Positions 53,416 through 62,442 are shown, numbered from the stretch's first letter. The stretch is 64,000 nucleotides of DNA from Paludibacter sp963678465 (GCA_963678465.1 OY782858.1:1178001-1242000), one strand, 5' to 3'. Made by a program: numbers and translations. Notes: generated by a model from the letters alone, not told the origin.

Positions 53416-55602
53416 TTAAAGGAAGTTGTCATTCTCTAATATAAGACCCAACTCATCATCATATTTATGAGCAATATAAATGAATTGTTCATCTTTTCTT
53501 ATCTTAATTTTCTGTTTGTATATGCTACCCTCTTTAATTGCGTTCATGATTAGATATGTCGGACAATTTAATGCAAATTCATTTCGAAACATATTGAATT
53601 CATTATAGCTATTGAAATAGCGATTATTTATATTTTCTGGATCTTTCACGAAGACCTCCATTTGATTGCCAATATTCCTGCTTTTCCAAAAGTTTGTATT
53701 AGTCTCATCTTCTTCAATATTCTCTTGAGGAGTTATTAGCCAATTATAAACTATGTTCTTCCGATAATTATCAATATTATAAATTGCTTCAGGACTAAAA
53801 TGGATCAATTCAGGATAAATTGTATTAATTAGTTCAACAAATTCTTTAGCATTATACTTTTTGCATTCAAGGAGTTCTAATGTTTCTGACATTGGAATTA
53901 TTGGTTTCCATCCTTTTCCTCGTTGGAAATTTCCATAAGGAGCAGGATAAAAAACGTTATTTTTCAGAGGAACAATGATGTCTAAATTTCCAATAGTCTC
54001 ATCAAAACGTGATAATCGACCAATTCTTTGAACTAATCTATCCATAGGGCAAATCTCAGAAATCATATAATGAGAACTTATATTTACACTCATTTCTCCG
54101 ATTTGGGTTAAGATTGCAATCCCATTTTGAGAGTTATCTTGCCATGCCTTTTTGCCAAGATTTTCTATTAACAGGTTTTCTTTTTTTACTTTGTCCGATT
54201 CAATGAATCTACTATGGTATAATATTGTTTTAAATCCCTTTCCACTAAACCATTTGTATAATTCCATAGCTTTAGCAACAGTATTTGCATAAATTATTGT
54301 TGGCTGATTACATGCTTTTTCTAACAAATGATTTATTTCACATAGCTCCGTATATTCTGTTTTGTTTAATATATTACATCTTATACGTTCATAATCAGAT
54401 TTATCTTCTTTTATCTCTTTTGGATTATAACCTGTGGTTTGATACATTTTTAATGATGATTCAGGTAGAGATGCACTCATAATTAAAACAGGAACATCCA
54501 ACACCTTGAGAACCTTTAATAATTCCAATATATTTGCTTGGGTAAATTCATCGTAAAAATCAGCCTCGTCTATGACAACACAGCTGTGTGCTAAATTAAA
54601 TGTTATGGCATGATGTTCCTCTTTTGTATGTGTAAGAGAAATTAATAAATGATCAATTGTACAAACTGTTACAGGAGTCTCCAAATGTTTTGCAAATTCA
54701 TGTTGTAACTTATTAAAATCAACATTTTCTTTAGATGAACTATCTTTGGAATTTTTAAAGAACCATGCACTTGAGTGATATAAACCGGTTTCAGATAAAG
54801 AACTTTCTACATTAATTGCAAGCGCATTTGAAGTAAATCGGGTAGGCATTGCAATAACAAGTCTATCTGCTCTATTATTTTCAATTTGTTGTTTTGCCCA
54901 CAATAAACATGCATCAGTTTTTCCTGCTCCAGTTGGAGCACGCATTAATAATAATTTATCTTTCCAATTGTCTTCTGCAATTCTCTGAACATTCCTCTTT
55001 TCCCATTCTGGATTAAACGAATAATGAAATTTCGTAAACTCAGGAAGTTTTTTTCCATCTTCTTTTGCGCTTGCTCTATGATCTGCTAATTGCAAAAAAC
55101 TTCTACATCCGGCAAATTCATAATTCATCAAAATTGATTTCTCAAAATCAGACAATCTTAATGCATTACTAATTCTTTTGAATGAATTCCACAGTTCTTT
55201 ATCCTTTTCATCATCTTGCCAACGGTGTGCAAACTTTTCGCTTAGTTTAGAATGATGAGATGCTATTGCTACTTTGACTACATCACTAAAACCTGTTTTT
55301 CGTTTCAAACTTTCAATTTCATGCCTGACTCCGGTACTCAATAAGTTATTCCCAACATTACCCGTTTTAAGATAGGTTTCGTAATCTTTTTTGCATGCAT
55401 CTTGCCATCTGTCATCTTTTTTTCCTTCATCATGATATTTGGAAGCTACCTCTATTCTCTTTGATAAATCTGAAGACGTGAATTGAGTATACTTGTTAAA
55501 GACATAAGGATGTGAAGCAATGATGCTTCTTGCTTCAGATATAACATCTTCAACGTGTTTATCATATTTGATGCCAGTCGGTTTAGCTAAATATTCTTCC
55601 AT
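53416..55602 (-). CDS. cas3: CRISPR-associated helicase-nuclease Cas3
   Basis: Effector that unwinds and degrades target DNA after recruitment by Cascade. The 728-aa protein has an N-terminal HD nuclease domain with H57-D58 (KYHDEGK), H94 and H116-H117 (ASHHSKL). The SF2 helicase has Walker A APTGAGKT (222-229), the DEAD box (345-348), SAS (376-378) and motif VI QRIGRLSR. The ATG at 55602 (MEEYLAKPTG) is chosen. An upstream TTG would start inside a 22-nt palindrome. It lies between cas7 and the RAYT unit. Confidence 0.95.
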   Translation of the reverse strand: MEEYLAKPTGIKYDKHVEDVISEARSIIASHPYVFNKYTQFTSSDLSKRIEVASKYHDEGKKDDRWQDACKKDYETYLKTGNVGNNLLSTGVRHEIESLKRKTGFSDVVKVAIASHHSKLSEKFAHRWQDDEKDKELWNSFKRISNALRLSDFEKSILMNYEFAGCRSFLQLADHRASAKEDGKKLPEFTKFHYSFNPEWEKRNVQRIAEDNWKDKLLLMRAPTGAGKTDACLLWAKQQIENNRADRLVIAMPTRFTSNALAINVESSLSETGLYHSSAWFFKNSKDSSSKENVDFNKLQHEFAKHLETPVTVCTIDHLLISLTHTKEEHHAITFNLAHSCVVIDEADFYDEFTQANILELLKVLKVLDVPVLIMSASLPESSLKMYQTTGYNPKEIKEDKSDYERIRCNILNKTEYTELCEINHLLEKACNQPTIIYANTVAKAMELYKWFSGKGFKTILYHSRFIESDKVKKENLLIENLGKKAWQDNSQNGIAILTQIGEMSVNISSHYMISEICPMDRLVQRIGRLSRFDETIGNLDIIVPLKNNVFYPAPYGNFQRGKGWKPIIPMSETLELLECKKYNAKEFVELINTIYPELIHFSPEAIYNIDNYRKNIVYNWLITPQENIEEDETNTNFWKSRNIGNQMEVFVKDPENINNRYFNSYNEFNMFRNEFALNCPTYLIMNAIKEGSIYKQKIKIRKDEQFIYIAHKYDDELGLILENDNFL

Positions 55603-55615
55603 ACCATAAATTATG

Positions 55616-55637
55616 CTTTGGGGAGTACTCCCCAAAG
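55616..55637. repeat. Perfect 22-nt palindrome between cas7 and cas3
   Basis: CTTTGGGGAGT and its exact reverse complement ACTCCCCAAAG are joined without a loop. It lies 13 bp upstream of the cas3 ATG and 10 bp after the cas7 stop. There is no T run, so it is not a usual terminator. Confidence 0.8.
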
Positions 55638-55646
55638 CTATGTTGA

Positions 55647-56624
55647 TTATTGAAATGCTTCGCTAAATTTCTTGATATTGTTATCGCCTTCGCAAGGATC
55701 AAATAAAATAGATTTTTCTAATATTTCAAATGCCTCGTTATATGCCGTATTGACACTTTTTTCTCCGTCTGTATCGCTCCCAATAATTGGAAGAGCGGAC
55801 CTGTCTTCCAGCTCAGCTATGATATTTGCTTTTTCTTTATCGCTTGCTTCAAAATATCGGTTTGCTTTTCTGCTGAGTTTATTATCGAATACAATTAATA
55901 CTTTTTGAGGCTCACCTGAAACTGCATTCCTGGCTTGATTTGCAAAGTCAGTCATTGAACGGGTTGCTTCTAAGAATAATTTTACACGTCTTCTTCTCTC
56001 AGTTTCATTTACGTGTTTTACAAACTCAGTACTTACATGATATTCTCCATTATATTTGAATATTTTTGAAATACTTAGTGTTGTAATATCTAAGAAAAAG
56101 TTCATTATCATTTCATCAGAATCACTCATTTCTTTAGTTGCTATTGCATTATCTCGATCTTTATTGTCTGCATTCTCTTGAATAATGTAACCATCTGCAT
56201 AGAGCTTTTCTCCTTTAGTATTTCTTTGCAAGCGAAGTGTTAAATCACGCGTTATCTCACTTGGTTTTATTGCGACAGCAGGTGTTACAGTTAATGGGGC
56301 AGTCCTTCTTCCTGAATAACTACCAGAAGTTGGATGCAAAAATCCGCCTAAATCGGCTCTTAAATCAATTTCAATTGCGTTGCTAATACCATCTCCATTG
56401 GAAACATAAGTATTACCTTTATTCACATCTGCCAAATTTATTCGTTCAATAGCACTAAAAAGTACATGCCGTTGCATTTGACCTGAAACATACACGCGAC
56501 CATCATTTCTTTTTTTGATTGACCCTGCATTTCCTAAAAGTTTTTCGCCACCATTAGCGATATGATTATCCATTGGAGCTACTATTGATACCAAAATTCC
56601 TTTAATCTTTTCCATATTATTCAT
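55647..56624 (-). CDS. cas7: CRISPR-associated Cas7 backbone protein (Csp1/DevR-like)
   Basis: RAMP-type backbone subunit of the type I Cascade complex, which coats the crRNA spacer. The 325-aa protein shows the family opening (KIKGILVSIVAPMDNHIANG) and a GSYSGRRTAPLTVTPAVAIK segment. It also has YHVSTEFVKHVNETERRRRV and LPIIGSDTDGEKSVNTAYNE. The sequence best fits the Cas7/Csp1-DevR group of the Bacteroidales PGING subtype, from memory of the family. It lies 11 bp after cas8 and shortly before cas3. M1 at 56624 and M4 at 56615 are both possible starts. Confidence 0.85.
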   Translation of the reverse strand: MNNMEKIKGILVSIVAPMDNHIANGGEKLLGNAGSIKKRNDGRVYVSGQMQRHVLFSAIERINLADVNKGNTYVSNGDGISNAIEIDLRADLGGFLHPTSGSYSGRRTAPLTVTPAVAIKPSEITRDLTLRLQRNTKGEKLYADGYIIQENADNKDRDNAIATKEMSDSDEMIMNFFLDITTLSISKIFKYNGEYHVSTEFVKHVNETERRRRVKLFLEATRSMTDFANQARNAVSGEPQKVLIVFDNKLSRKANRYFEASDKEKANIIAELEDRSALPIIGSDTDGEKSVNTAYNEAFEILEKSILFDPCEGDNNIKKFSEAFQ

Positions 56625-56635
56625 TATTTAATAGT

Positions 56636-58201
56636 TTATACTTGTTCACTTTCGTCAATATTTGACTCATTATCATCATCTGATAAATCATCTTTTATTT
56701 CTGTTTTTTCAATTTCAAATTTATTGCGAAGTCTTGAAAAAGCAGTAATCAAATTCTTTGCTTCATCTAATGATATTTCACCATTTGCTGTAGCTTGCAT
56801 AAATTCATCTGAGCTTGCAGGTGCATCCATTCCTGATAATCGACCAGCTCTCGTTAGGGTTTGAGAAAGTAGAGCTGTAGAGCTTTTGGAAGAAAATGCA
56901 GAACTTTCAAGTTCAACTAAGATTTTTGCTTTTACCTTTTTGAAGTCTTCTAACGATTTTCCTTCAGTTTCTTGTTTGGCAACTTTGTATGCCACATAAT
57001 TCAACCATAATCCTAAGTCTTTGGCTGATTGTACAATTTCTGGTCGTATATTCATAATTTTTTCAAAAAATAATATTAATAATTCAATTACTTCTATTTT
57101 ATATTGTGCTCGTATTGATAAAAAATCTTTGAAGGATGGTTTGTCGAATAATTGAAGAAAACGGGCTGTAAATAAATCAAATAATGGATATTTGGTTTTT
57201 ACTTCCTTTTGTGGACTATTCGGACGTCTGCCATCTGAAATAATTTCTGAATAATAAAGCGCATTTACAATACTACTTAATTTATCTGTTTTGGCTAAAT
57301 CAATTATATAATGATTAAACGTAACAGATGTAGCACTGCCATATTTAATTAAATAGATTGGAGTATCTTTTAATGAGTCCAAAACTCTTTCAGCCCATAT
57401 TGTTTCTTTAGCTTCAATTGCCCATTTCCCTATAGAACCTAATAAGCCCAAACACCCAAAGGCAGAGCTTTTAGGAGCAAAAGGAAAATTTCCATCGTAT
57501 ATTTTAGGTCTGGAAAAATTACCTTTTGTTTTTTCGTTCCTATATACTTTTTTTGACAATATGTTATCTGGCAATTGAGTTGTAAGTATTTTATTGAATA
57601 ACTCAATAAAGTCTTTCATTTGGTCGAGTTCTAAGTCAGGTATGATTGTAGTGGGGATATAATTAATTTTCCCTTTACTATCTATATCTTTAAAGGCTAA
57701 ATATGGTTTATTCGGAGTAGTTGAAGCTATTGCACAACAGATTATTTCAAAAAGTGTTGCTTTTGGATATGATTGTCCTTTTCCCCCGTTATTGAATTTT
57801 CCAGATATTGGAACAAGACCCGTTGTTAAATCTTTTCTCTTAGTGTATAAATCTTCAATTTTTGTTTTTCTTATTTCATCCAACAACGTAATATGAGAGT
57901 TCCACGTTGTTTGATTATTATAATCTGTTGTTAATACATTGGGACATAAATAAATTCCTTTTTCAGATAATTTTTTCATTTTATTTATATCAGAAAGTAT
58001 CATCTCTTGAAGTCCAATGTATTCATAATTCAGTAAATCATCAAACTCTGGATTATTATTCGTCTTCATTCTAAAATGACTAAGCCCAATTTCTAAATTT
58101 TTGATCAACATCTCTTTAGTGATTTCTTTATCAGAATTAATTTGCTCTGCATACATAAGATATGCTAAACCAAATTTGCTATATGGATGTATAAAGTTCA
58201 T
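56636..58201 (-). CDS. CRISPR-associated Cas8 large subunit (Csp2-like), by position
   Basis: Predicted large subunit of Cascade that recognises the PAM. The 521-aa protein starts MNFIHPYSKFGLAYLMYAEQ and has no motif that I can name. The assignment rests on size, on lying between cas5 and cas7, and on a likeness to the Csp2/Cas8c proteins of the PGING subtype. The last 70 residues include an acidic tail (KDDLSDDDNESNIDESEQV). Its ATG overlaps the cas5 stop (ATGA), indicating translational coupling. No zinc-finger CxxC pair is visible. Confidence 0.75.
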   Translation of the reverse strand: MNFIHPYSKFGLAYLMYAEQINSDKEITKEMLIKNLEIGLSHFRMKTNNNPEFDDLLNYEYIGLQEMILSDINKMKKLSEKGIYLCPNVLTTDYNNQTTWNSHITLLDEIRKTKIEDLYTKRKDLTTGLVPISGKFNNGGKGQSYPKATLFEIICCAIASTTPNKPYLAFKDIDSKGKINYIPTTIIPDLELDQMKDFIELFNKILTTQLPDNILSKKVYRNEKTKGNFSRPKIYDGNFPFAPKSSAFGCLGLLGSIGKWAIEAKETIWAERVLDSLKDTPIYLIKYGSATSVTFNHYIIDLAKTDKLSSIVNALYYSEIISDGRRPNSPQKEVKTKYPLFDLFTARFLQLFDKPSFKDFLSIRAQYKIEVIELLILFFEKIMNIRPEIVQSAKDLGLWLNYVAYKVAKQETEGKSLEDFKKVKAKILVELESSAFSSKSSTALLSQTLTRAGRLSGMDAPASSDEFMQATANGEISLDEAKNLITAFSRLRNKFEIEKTEIKDDLSDDDNESNIDESEQV

Positions 58202-58956
58202 AATGTCTGTAATTTTAAATTAATCCATCCTTCATTTGTTCCAATATATAGTGGAGCGTTCAGTTTATCAATTGAATTTGTCAATATTGCAAATACACTT
58301 TCTGATAAATGAATTTTGTATCCATATGCTCCTTTAAGAGAGACAAATTCTCTTTTCTTTGGGCTTGAATAATAATTAGGTATATAAGTTTTATATCTCT
58401 TCATAATTATTGCTTTTATTCTTTTTGCCCTATTTGTCAACTCTTTGGCCTTGTCCTTATCTTTTTCAGTTTTGGCTTGTATTTCAAACTTTTTACTAAG
58501 GTTCATCATTCTTTCAATTTTTATATCGTAGTTATGAACACCTCCAAGATGCCTCTCATCACTATCTTTTAAATGCTGAGTCCAGTAATCTTCAAAAAAC
58601 TCCTTATGAGGTTGAAAAAAAGCAGGATATTCGATTCTTAAATGCTGTTGTAAAACCGGAGTAAAACCAACCTCCGAAGAATCAGTCGAAAATTCTTTAA
58701 TTTTAAATTTTCGTGATAGTTCCGATTTCATCTTTCTCAGTATATCTCTCCGTATTTTATCATCAAAATGCCAGCCTAACATATTTTCAAGTACACCATA
58801 AATCATATACGGAGAAGGTTCTCCCTGACTACGATAGTACGAACCAGGCATTGAAACTACCATCGATAATGGAGCTAATGGATCAATCCACATTATTGCT
58901 GTTTTTTCAAATGTGGGTTTTTCAAATAATATTGAAATGTCGATTTCTTTTATCAT
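58198..58956 (-). CDS. cas5: CRISPR-associated Cas5 protein (Cas5p-like)
   Basis: Predicted Cas5, which caps the 5' handle of the crRNA in Cascade. The 252-aa protein has MIKEIDISILFEKPTFEKTA, then WIDPLAPLSMVVSMPGSYYR and a cas5-like opening for the PGING subtype (PSPYMIYGVLENMLGWHF). It ends with FVSLKGAYGYKIHLSESVFA and APLYIGTNEGWINLKL. The assignment is from family memory and from context (it overlaps cas8 by 4 bp). The region upstream is the palindrome array, which separates it from cas6. Confidence 0.8.
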   Translation of the reverse strand: MIKEIDISILFEKPTFEKTAIMWIDPLAPLSMVVSMPGSYYRSQGEPSPYMIYGVLENMLGWHFDDKIRRDILRKMKSELSRKFKIKEFSTDSSEVGFTPVLQQHLRIEYPAFFQPHKEFFEDYWTQHLKDSDERHLGGVHNYDIKIERMMNLSKKFEIQAKTEKDKDKAKELTNRAKRIKAIIMKRYKTYIPNYYSSPKKREFVSLKGAYGYKIHLSESVFAILTNSIDKLNAPLYIGTNEGWINLKLQTL

Positions 58957-59015
58957 ATATTTTTTCTTTTATTTCTTCACTCTTTAATTCACTTCTGTTC
59001 GATTAATTTTTCATT

Positions 59016-60131
59016 ACACCCCGAAGGTTTTCGAAACCTTCGGGGATTAATATACCTTTCGGGGTATGGAGACTTCTTCCACCTTTTTAATTACTTCCAA
59101 AACCTTCGGGCTGTAATATACCTTTCGGGGTATAGACTTCCTCCACCTTTTTAATTATTTCCATAACCTTCGGGTATGGCTTTCCAACTCCTTTACGGTT
59201 GTTGTTTCCGACACCCCGAAGGTTTTGGAAACCTTCGGGCTGTAATATACCCTTCGGGGGTATGGACTTCCTCTACCTTTCTAATTATTTCCATAACCTT
59301 CGCGGTATGGTTTTCCTACTTCCTTTACGGTTGTTGTTTCCTACAGCCCGAAGGTTTTTTAAACCTTCGGGCCGTAATATACCTTTCGGGGGTATGGACT
59401 TCTTCCACCTTTTTAATTATTTCCATAACCTTCGCGGTATGGCTTTCCTACTCCTTTACGGTTGTTGATTCCTACACCCCGAAGGTTTCCAAAACCTTCG
59501 GGGAGTATAATATACCCTTCGGGGTATGGACTTCTTCCACCTTTTTTAATTATTTCCATAACCTTCGGGTATGGCTTTCCAACTCCTTTACGGTTGTTGT
59601 TTTCTACACCCCGAAGGTTTTGGAAACCTTCGGGCTGTAATATACCTTTCGGGGTATGGAGACTTCTTCCTCCTTTTTAATTATTTCCATAACCTTCGCG
59701 GTATGGCTTTCCAACTCCTTTACGGTTGTTGTTTTCTACACCCCGAAGGTTTTGGAAACCTTCGGGGTATAATAAACCTTCCGGGTATGGACTTCTTCCA
59801 CCTTTTTAATTATTTCCATAACCTTCGCGGTATGGTTTCCTATTCCTTTACGGTTATTTACACCCCGAAGGTTTTTGAAACCTTCGGGGTATAGGATTCT
59901 TCCACCTTTTTAATTACTTCCAAAACCTTCGGGGAGTATAATAAACCCTTCGGGGTATGGACTTCTTCCACCTTTTTAATTACTTCCAAAACCTTCCGGG
60001 TATAATAAACCTTCCGGGTATGGACTTCCTCCACCTTTTTAATTATTTCCATAACCTTCGCGGTATGGCTTTCCAACTCCTTTATGGTTGTTGTTTCCGA
60101 CACCCCGAAGGTTTTGGAAACCTTCGGGGTG
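59016..60131. repeat. Array of eight REP-like palindromes in ~130-bp units
   Basis: Palindromes with arms CCCCGAAGGTTT are centred at about 59032, 59227, 59359, 59490, 59622, 59754, 59876 and 60116. Five consecutive gaps are 122-133 bp. The others are about 195 and 240 bp and contain partial units. Between palindromes a conserved block reads CACCTTTTTAATTATTTCCA then TAACCTTCGCGGTATGG, and CTCCTTTACGGTTGTTG. No start-to-stop gene survives in full across the array. It lies between cas5 and the unknown gene at 60142. The palindrome is the same as the one flanking the RAYT gene. Confidence 0.9.
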
Positions 60132-60141
60132 TATTAAATAA

Positions 60142-60867
60142 TCATTTCGCTGCTGCTTCTGGAGTTTCTTCGCTGCCTGTTTGCGGATTTTTGATCCGTT
60201 TCAGTATGGCGCTAATGGTGTATTCCCGCAGTTTTACGCTATCCACTCCTTTGTATAGGGCTGCTCCGGCGTCGCATATTGTGGTGAGTGTGTCCCACAG
60301 TTCGTTAGCTTCGGCAATATTGGAACTGGCTACGCGTACTGTTTTGTTTTTCAGTTCGTTTTGCTCGTTCTTCAGGTTTTGCAGTTCAGTTACTTTCGCG
60401 GCAAAGGTGGTGAGCGTTTCGGCTTTCATGCCTTTGACAGTGAGCACAGCCTCGTTGCGTCTGAGGTGTATCAGCAGTGAGTTAGAGGTGGCCACCACCG
60501 TTGCCACTTCTTTGTCGTGGATGGCAGTGCGTACTTTGTCGAGCCCAAAATCGTTCAGTTGCATGTCCAATGCAGTACCTGCCAGATGGAGGTAGCCCTG
60601 GATACTGTTTAGCTGCAATTGCAACGCTTTAAGAAGAGCAGGAATACTTAAAACGGTAACGCTTTTTTGTTGTTTACGTACGTCAGTCGCTTTAAGCAAC
60701 TGCTCAAAATTCACAATTTTTGTTTCGGTATCAGTTTCGAAACTGTTGGTAAAAACACCCGGGGCAAATGCCTTGAAAGCTTCCTGATCGTTGTGCCAGC
60801 TTTTTAACGCCATGCGCAAAGCCATAGGTACATACCCTGCTTTGCAATAAAATCTTTTTTCTTCCAT
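60142..60867 (-). CDS. Protein of unknown function in the cas locus, 241 aa
   Basis: I do not recognise this family. It begins MEEKRFYCKAGYVPMALRMA and has an all-helical character, with a coiled-coil stretch at about residues 160-185 (KVTELQNLKNEQNELKNKTV). The tail is low in complexity (GSEETPEAAAK). There is no signal peptide, membrane helix or enzyme motif. It lies on the cas strand between cas6 and cas5 and may be cotranscribed with them, but it looks like none of the standard Cas proteins. The palindrome array begins 11 bp after its stop. Confidence 0.75.
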   Translation of the reverse strand: MEEKRFYCKAGYVPMALRMALKSWHNDQEAFKAFAPGVFTNSFETDTETKIVNFEQLLKATDVRKQQKSVTVLSIPALLKALQLQLNSIQGYLHLAGTALDMQLNDFGLDKVRTAIHDKEVATVVATSNSLLIHLRRNEAVLTVKGMKAETLTTFAAKVTELQNLKNEQNELKNKTVRVASSNIAEANELWDTLTTICDAGAALYKGVDSVKLREYTISAILKRIKNPQTGSEETPEAAAK

Positions 60868-61243
60868 ATCAATAAAAATTATAAAATTATAAACAAACAG
60901 GCTTGCACCCTTTTCGATTAAATAATTTTTTCCTTTAATATCTTATATGCAATTATTCGATTGTATTTTGCTGTCTTTCGATTTAGAATTTCGGTCTTTC
61001 TATTCTCTCTTGCAGTCTTTCGATTCAGTCTTGCGGCTTCTCTATTTTTCCTTGCGTGTTTTCCTTTTTGTCGTTCGTTTTTTGGCAGCACTTTTGCATT
61101 CTTTCCATTCACTATTGCTGCTTTTCGGTTTTGCATTTCGATGCTTCGCTGCACTTTTGCAGTCTTTTACAACTATCTATCGCTTATTTGAACTTATTTA
61201 TATTCTGCTTTGCGGGTCTGTGCAACGCCTGTTCAAAAAAAAA
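60868..61243. other. Low-complexity region between the unknown gene and cas6
   Basis: A 375-bp stretch dominated by repeated TTTCGATT/TCTTTC-like words on the plus strand, with a roughly 21-bp period. It contains only the doubtful basic frame at 60918-61136. Confidence 0.6.
60918..61136 (-). CDS. Doubtful small basic protein with heptad repeats
   Basis: A 72-residue frame with seven-residue periodicity (REAARLN, RKTAREN, RKTEILN, RKTAKYN) and a high Arg/Lys/Asn content. It starts MQNRKAAIVNGKNAKVLPKN. The pattern may come from a 21-bp DNA repeat rather than from selection on protein, and no family matches. It is listed because it sits between cas6 and the unknown gene and is on the cas strand. 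Confidence 0.25.
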   Translation of the reverse strand: MQNRKAAIVNGKNAKVLPKNERQKGKHARKNREAARLNRKTARENRKTEILNRKTAKYNRIIAYKILKEKII

Positions 61244-62053
61244 CTATCTTGTGCGTAAGCTATCGTTGATTTTTTTCAGTTCTTTGCTTATAATTATATC
61301 GCCAAATCCTAACGATCCTTTTTCGCCCAATCCGGCATTGTACATTACTTCCATCAGTTGATGACTTGCCCGCAGCCTGAAGTTAAACATATAGCCTTTT
61401 ACTTTTGTCTGTTGCAAAGTGTTGGTTTTTATGGCTATGAGTTTGGAACGGGGCGGTGCAAGCAATTCGAATACAAACTCATCGCCACCCTCATATGGCT
61501 TTCCGGTAAAGGCTGCATACTTGTTTTTCAGATTCATCAGCAGTGCTTCGCGGGCATAGCCTGAGTCGGGGGCTTCGTAAATCACCCTGTCGGAATCGGC
61601 CACCCTGTGGGTAATACATACCGGCGAGAGGGTGGTATATTCGTGCGCAATACTAAAATCGGGTTGTGGGAGCAGCTCTATGCCGCTTACGCTGAACTGT
61701 ACTTTGGAGTTTTTATCGCCCAAACAAAAGGTCTGTTCGGAAAACAGTCCTCGGATAAACTCCTCGGTACTGCGCTCAGGCAAAAACGATACGATAAAGG
61801 CAACACGTTCCGAAAGAATTTCAATACGATCGGATACAATTTTATAAGCAGGAAATATCAAATTGGAGAATGAAAAGAGCTTAAAACGTTTTGTGTCGGT
61901 TACAAAACCGTTTTCGTGTAACCACGTCGAGTATTCAGCATCAGCACATGCCAATGTGTGGTAAATAAACGAAGATAACTCATATTGATAATTTATCGGT
62001 AGAGCATATCCAAAAACTCTTTTGTCGGGGATAAGTGTAATTTTAAAACGCAT
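61244..62053 (-). CDS. cas6: CRISPR-associated endoribonuclease Cas6
   Basis: Cleaves pre-crRNA within the repeat to leave the 8-nt 5' handle. The 269-aa protein begins MRFKITLIPDKRVFGYALPI, the first RAMP strand. Residues HTLACADAEYSTWLHENGF follow. The C-terminal glycine-rich loop is GLGEKGSLGFGDI, diagnostic for Cas6. The start at 62053 removes 13 unlikely upstream residues. A histidine near the N-terminus (YHTLACADA) may be catalytic. It is the first cas gene transcribed in the minus-strand block. Confidence 0.93.
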   Translation of the reverse strand: MRFKITLIPDKRVFGYALPINYQYELSSFIYHTLACADAEYSTWLHENGFVTDTKRFKLFSFSNLIFPAYKIVSDRIEILSERVAFIVSFLPERSTEEFIRGLFSEQTFCLGDKNSKVQFSVSGIELLPQPDFSIAHEYTTLSPVCITHRVADSDRVIYEAPDSGYAREALLMNLKNKYAAFTGKPYEGGDEFVFELLAPPRSKLIAIKTNTLQQTKVKGYMFNFRLRASHQLMEVMYNAGLGEKGSLGFGDIIISKELKKINDSLRTR

Positions 62054-62289
62054 AAAGATTTCAGTTTCATTAGGTGCGGCAATATTAAACATAATAATTC
62101 AATAATTATGTTTAATATTTAATAATTTTCTATTTTTCAATAAAAATATTTTCATAAGTCATTTATAGCTGTTTTATAGCATATTTTTACAAACTTTTTT
62201 TCGCCAAAAGAGATGTTTGAAAAGGAAGATGATAAAAAAAAGTTAGTGGAAGTTAAAGAAGTCATGAAGTTATGAAGTTAAACTGCAAT

Positions 62290-62440
62290 TCTTCAATCCC
62301 TCAAATCTTTCAAATCTTTCAAATCTTCAAATCTCTCAAATCTTTCAAATCCCTCAAATCTTCAATCCCCTCAAATTCTTCAAATCACTCAAATCTTCAA
62401 ATCTTTCAAATCCCTCAAATCTTCAATCCCCCAATCCTTC
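62290..62440. repeat. Degenerate 9-bp tandem repeat (TCAAATCTT-like)
   Basis: About 16 copies of 8-10-bp units of the type TTTCAAATC or CCTCAAATC. Small differences between units suggest slippage over time. The reading frame through it is not protein-like. Confidence 0.85.
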
Positions 62441-62442
62441 AA

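Noticed and set aside
59176..59894. Several plus-strand frames of 70-155 codons across the palindrome array
   Set aside because: They repeat the DNA period, shift frame from unit to unit, and have no start or family character. They are by-products of the repeat.
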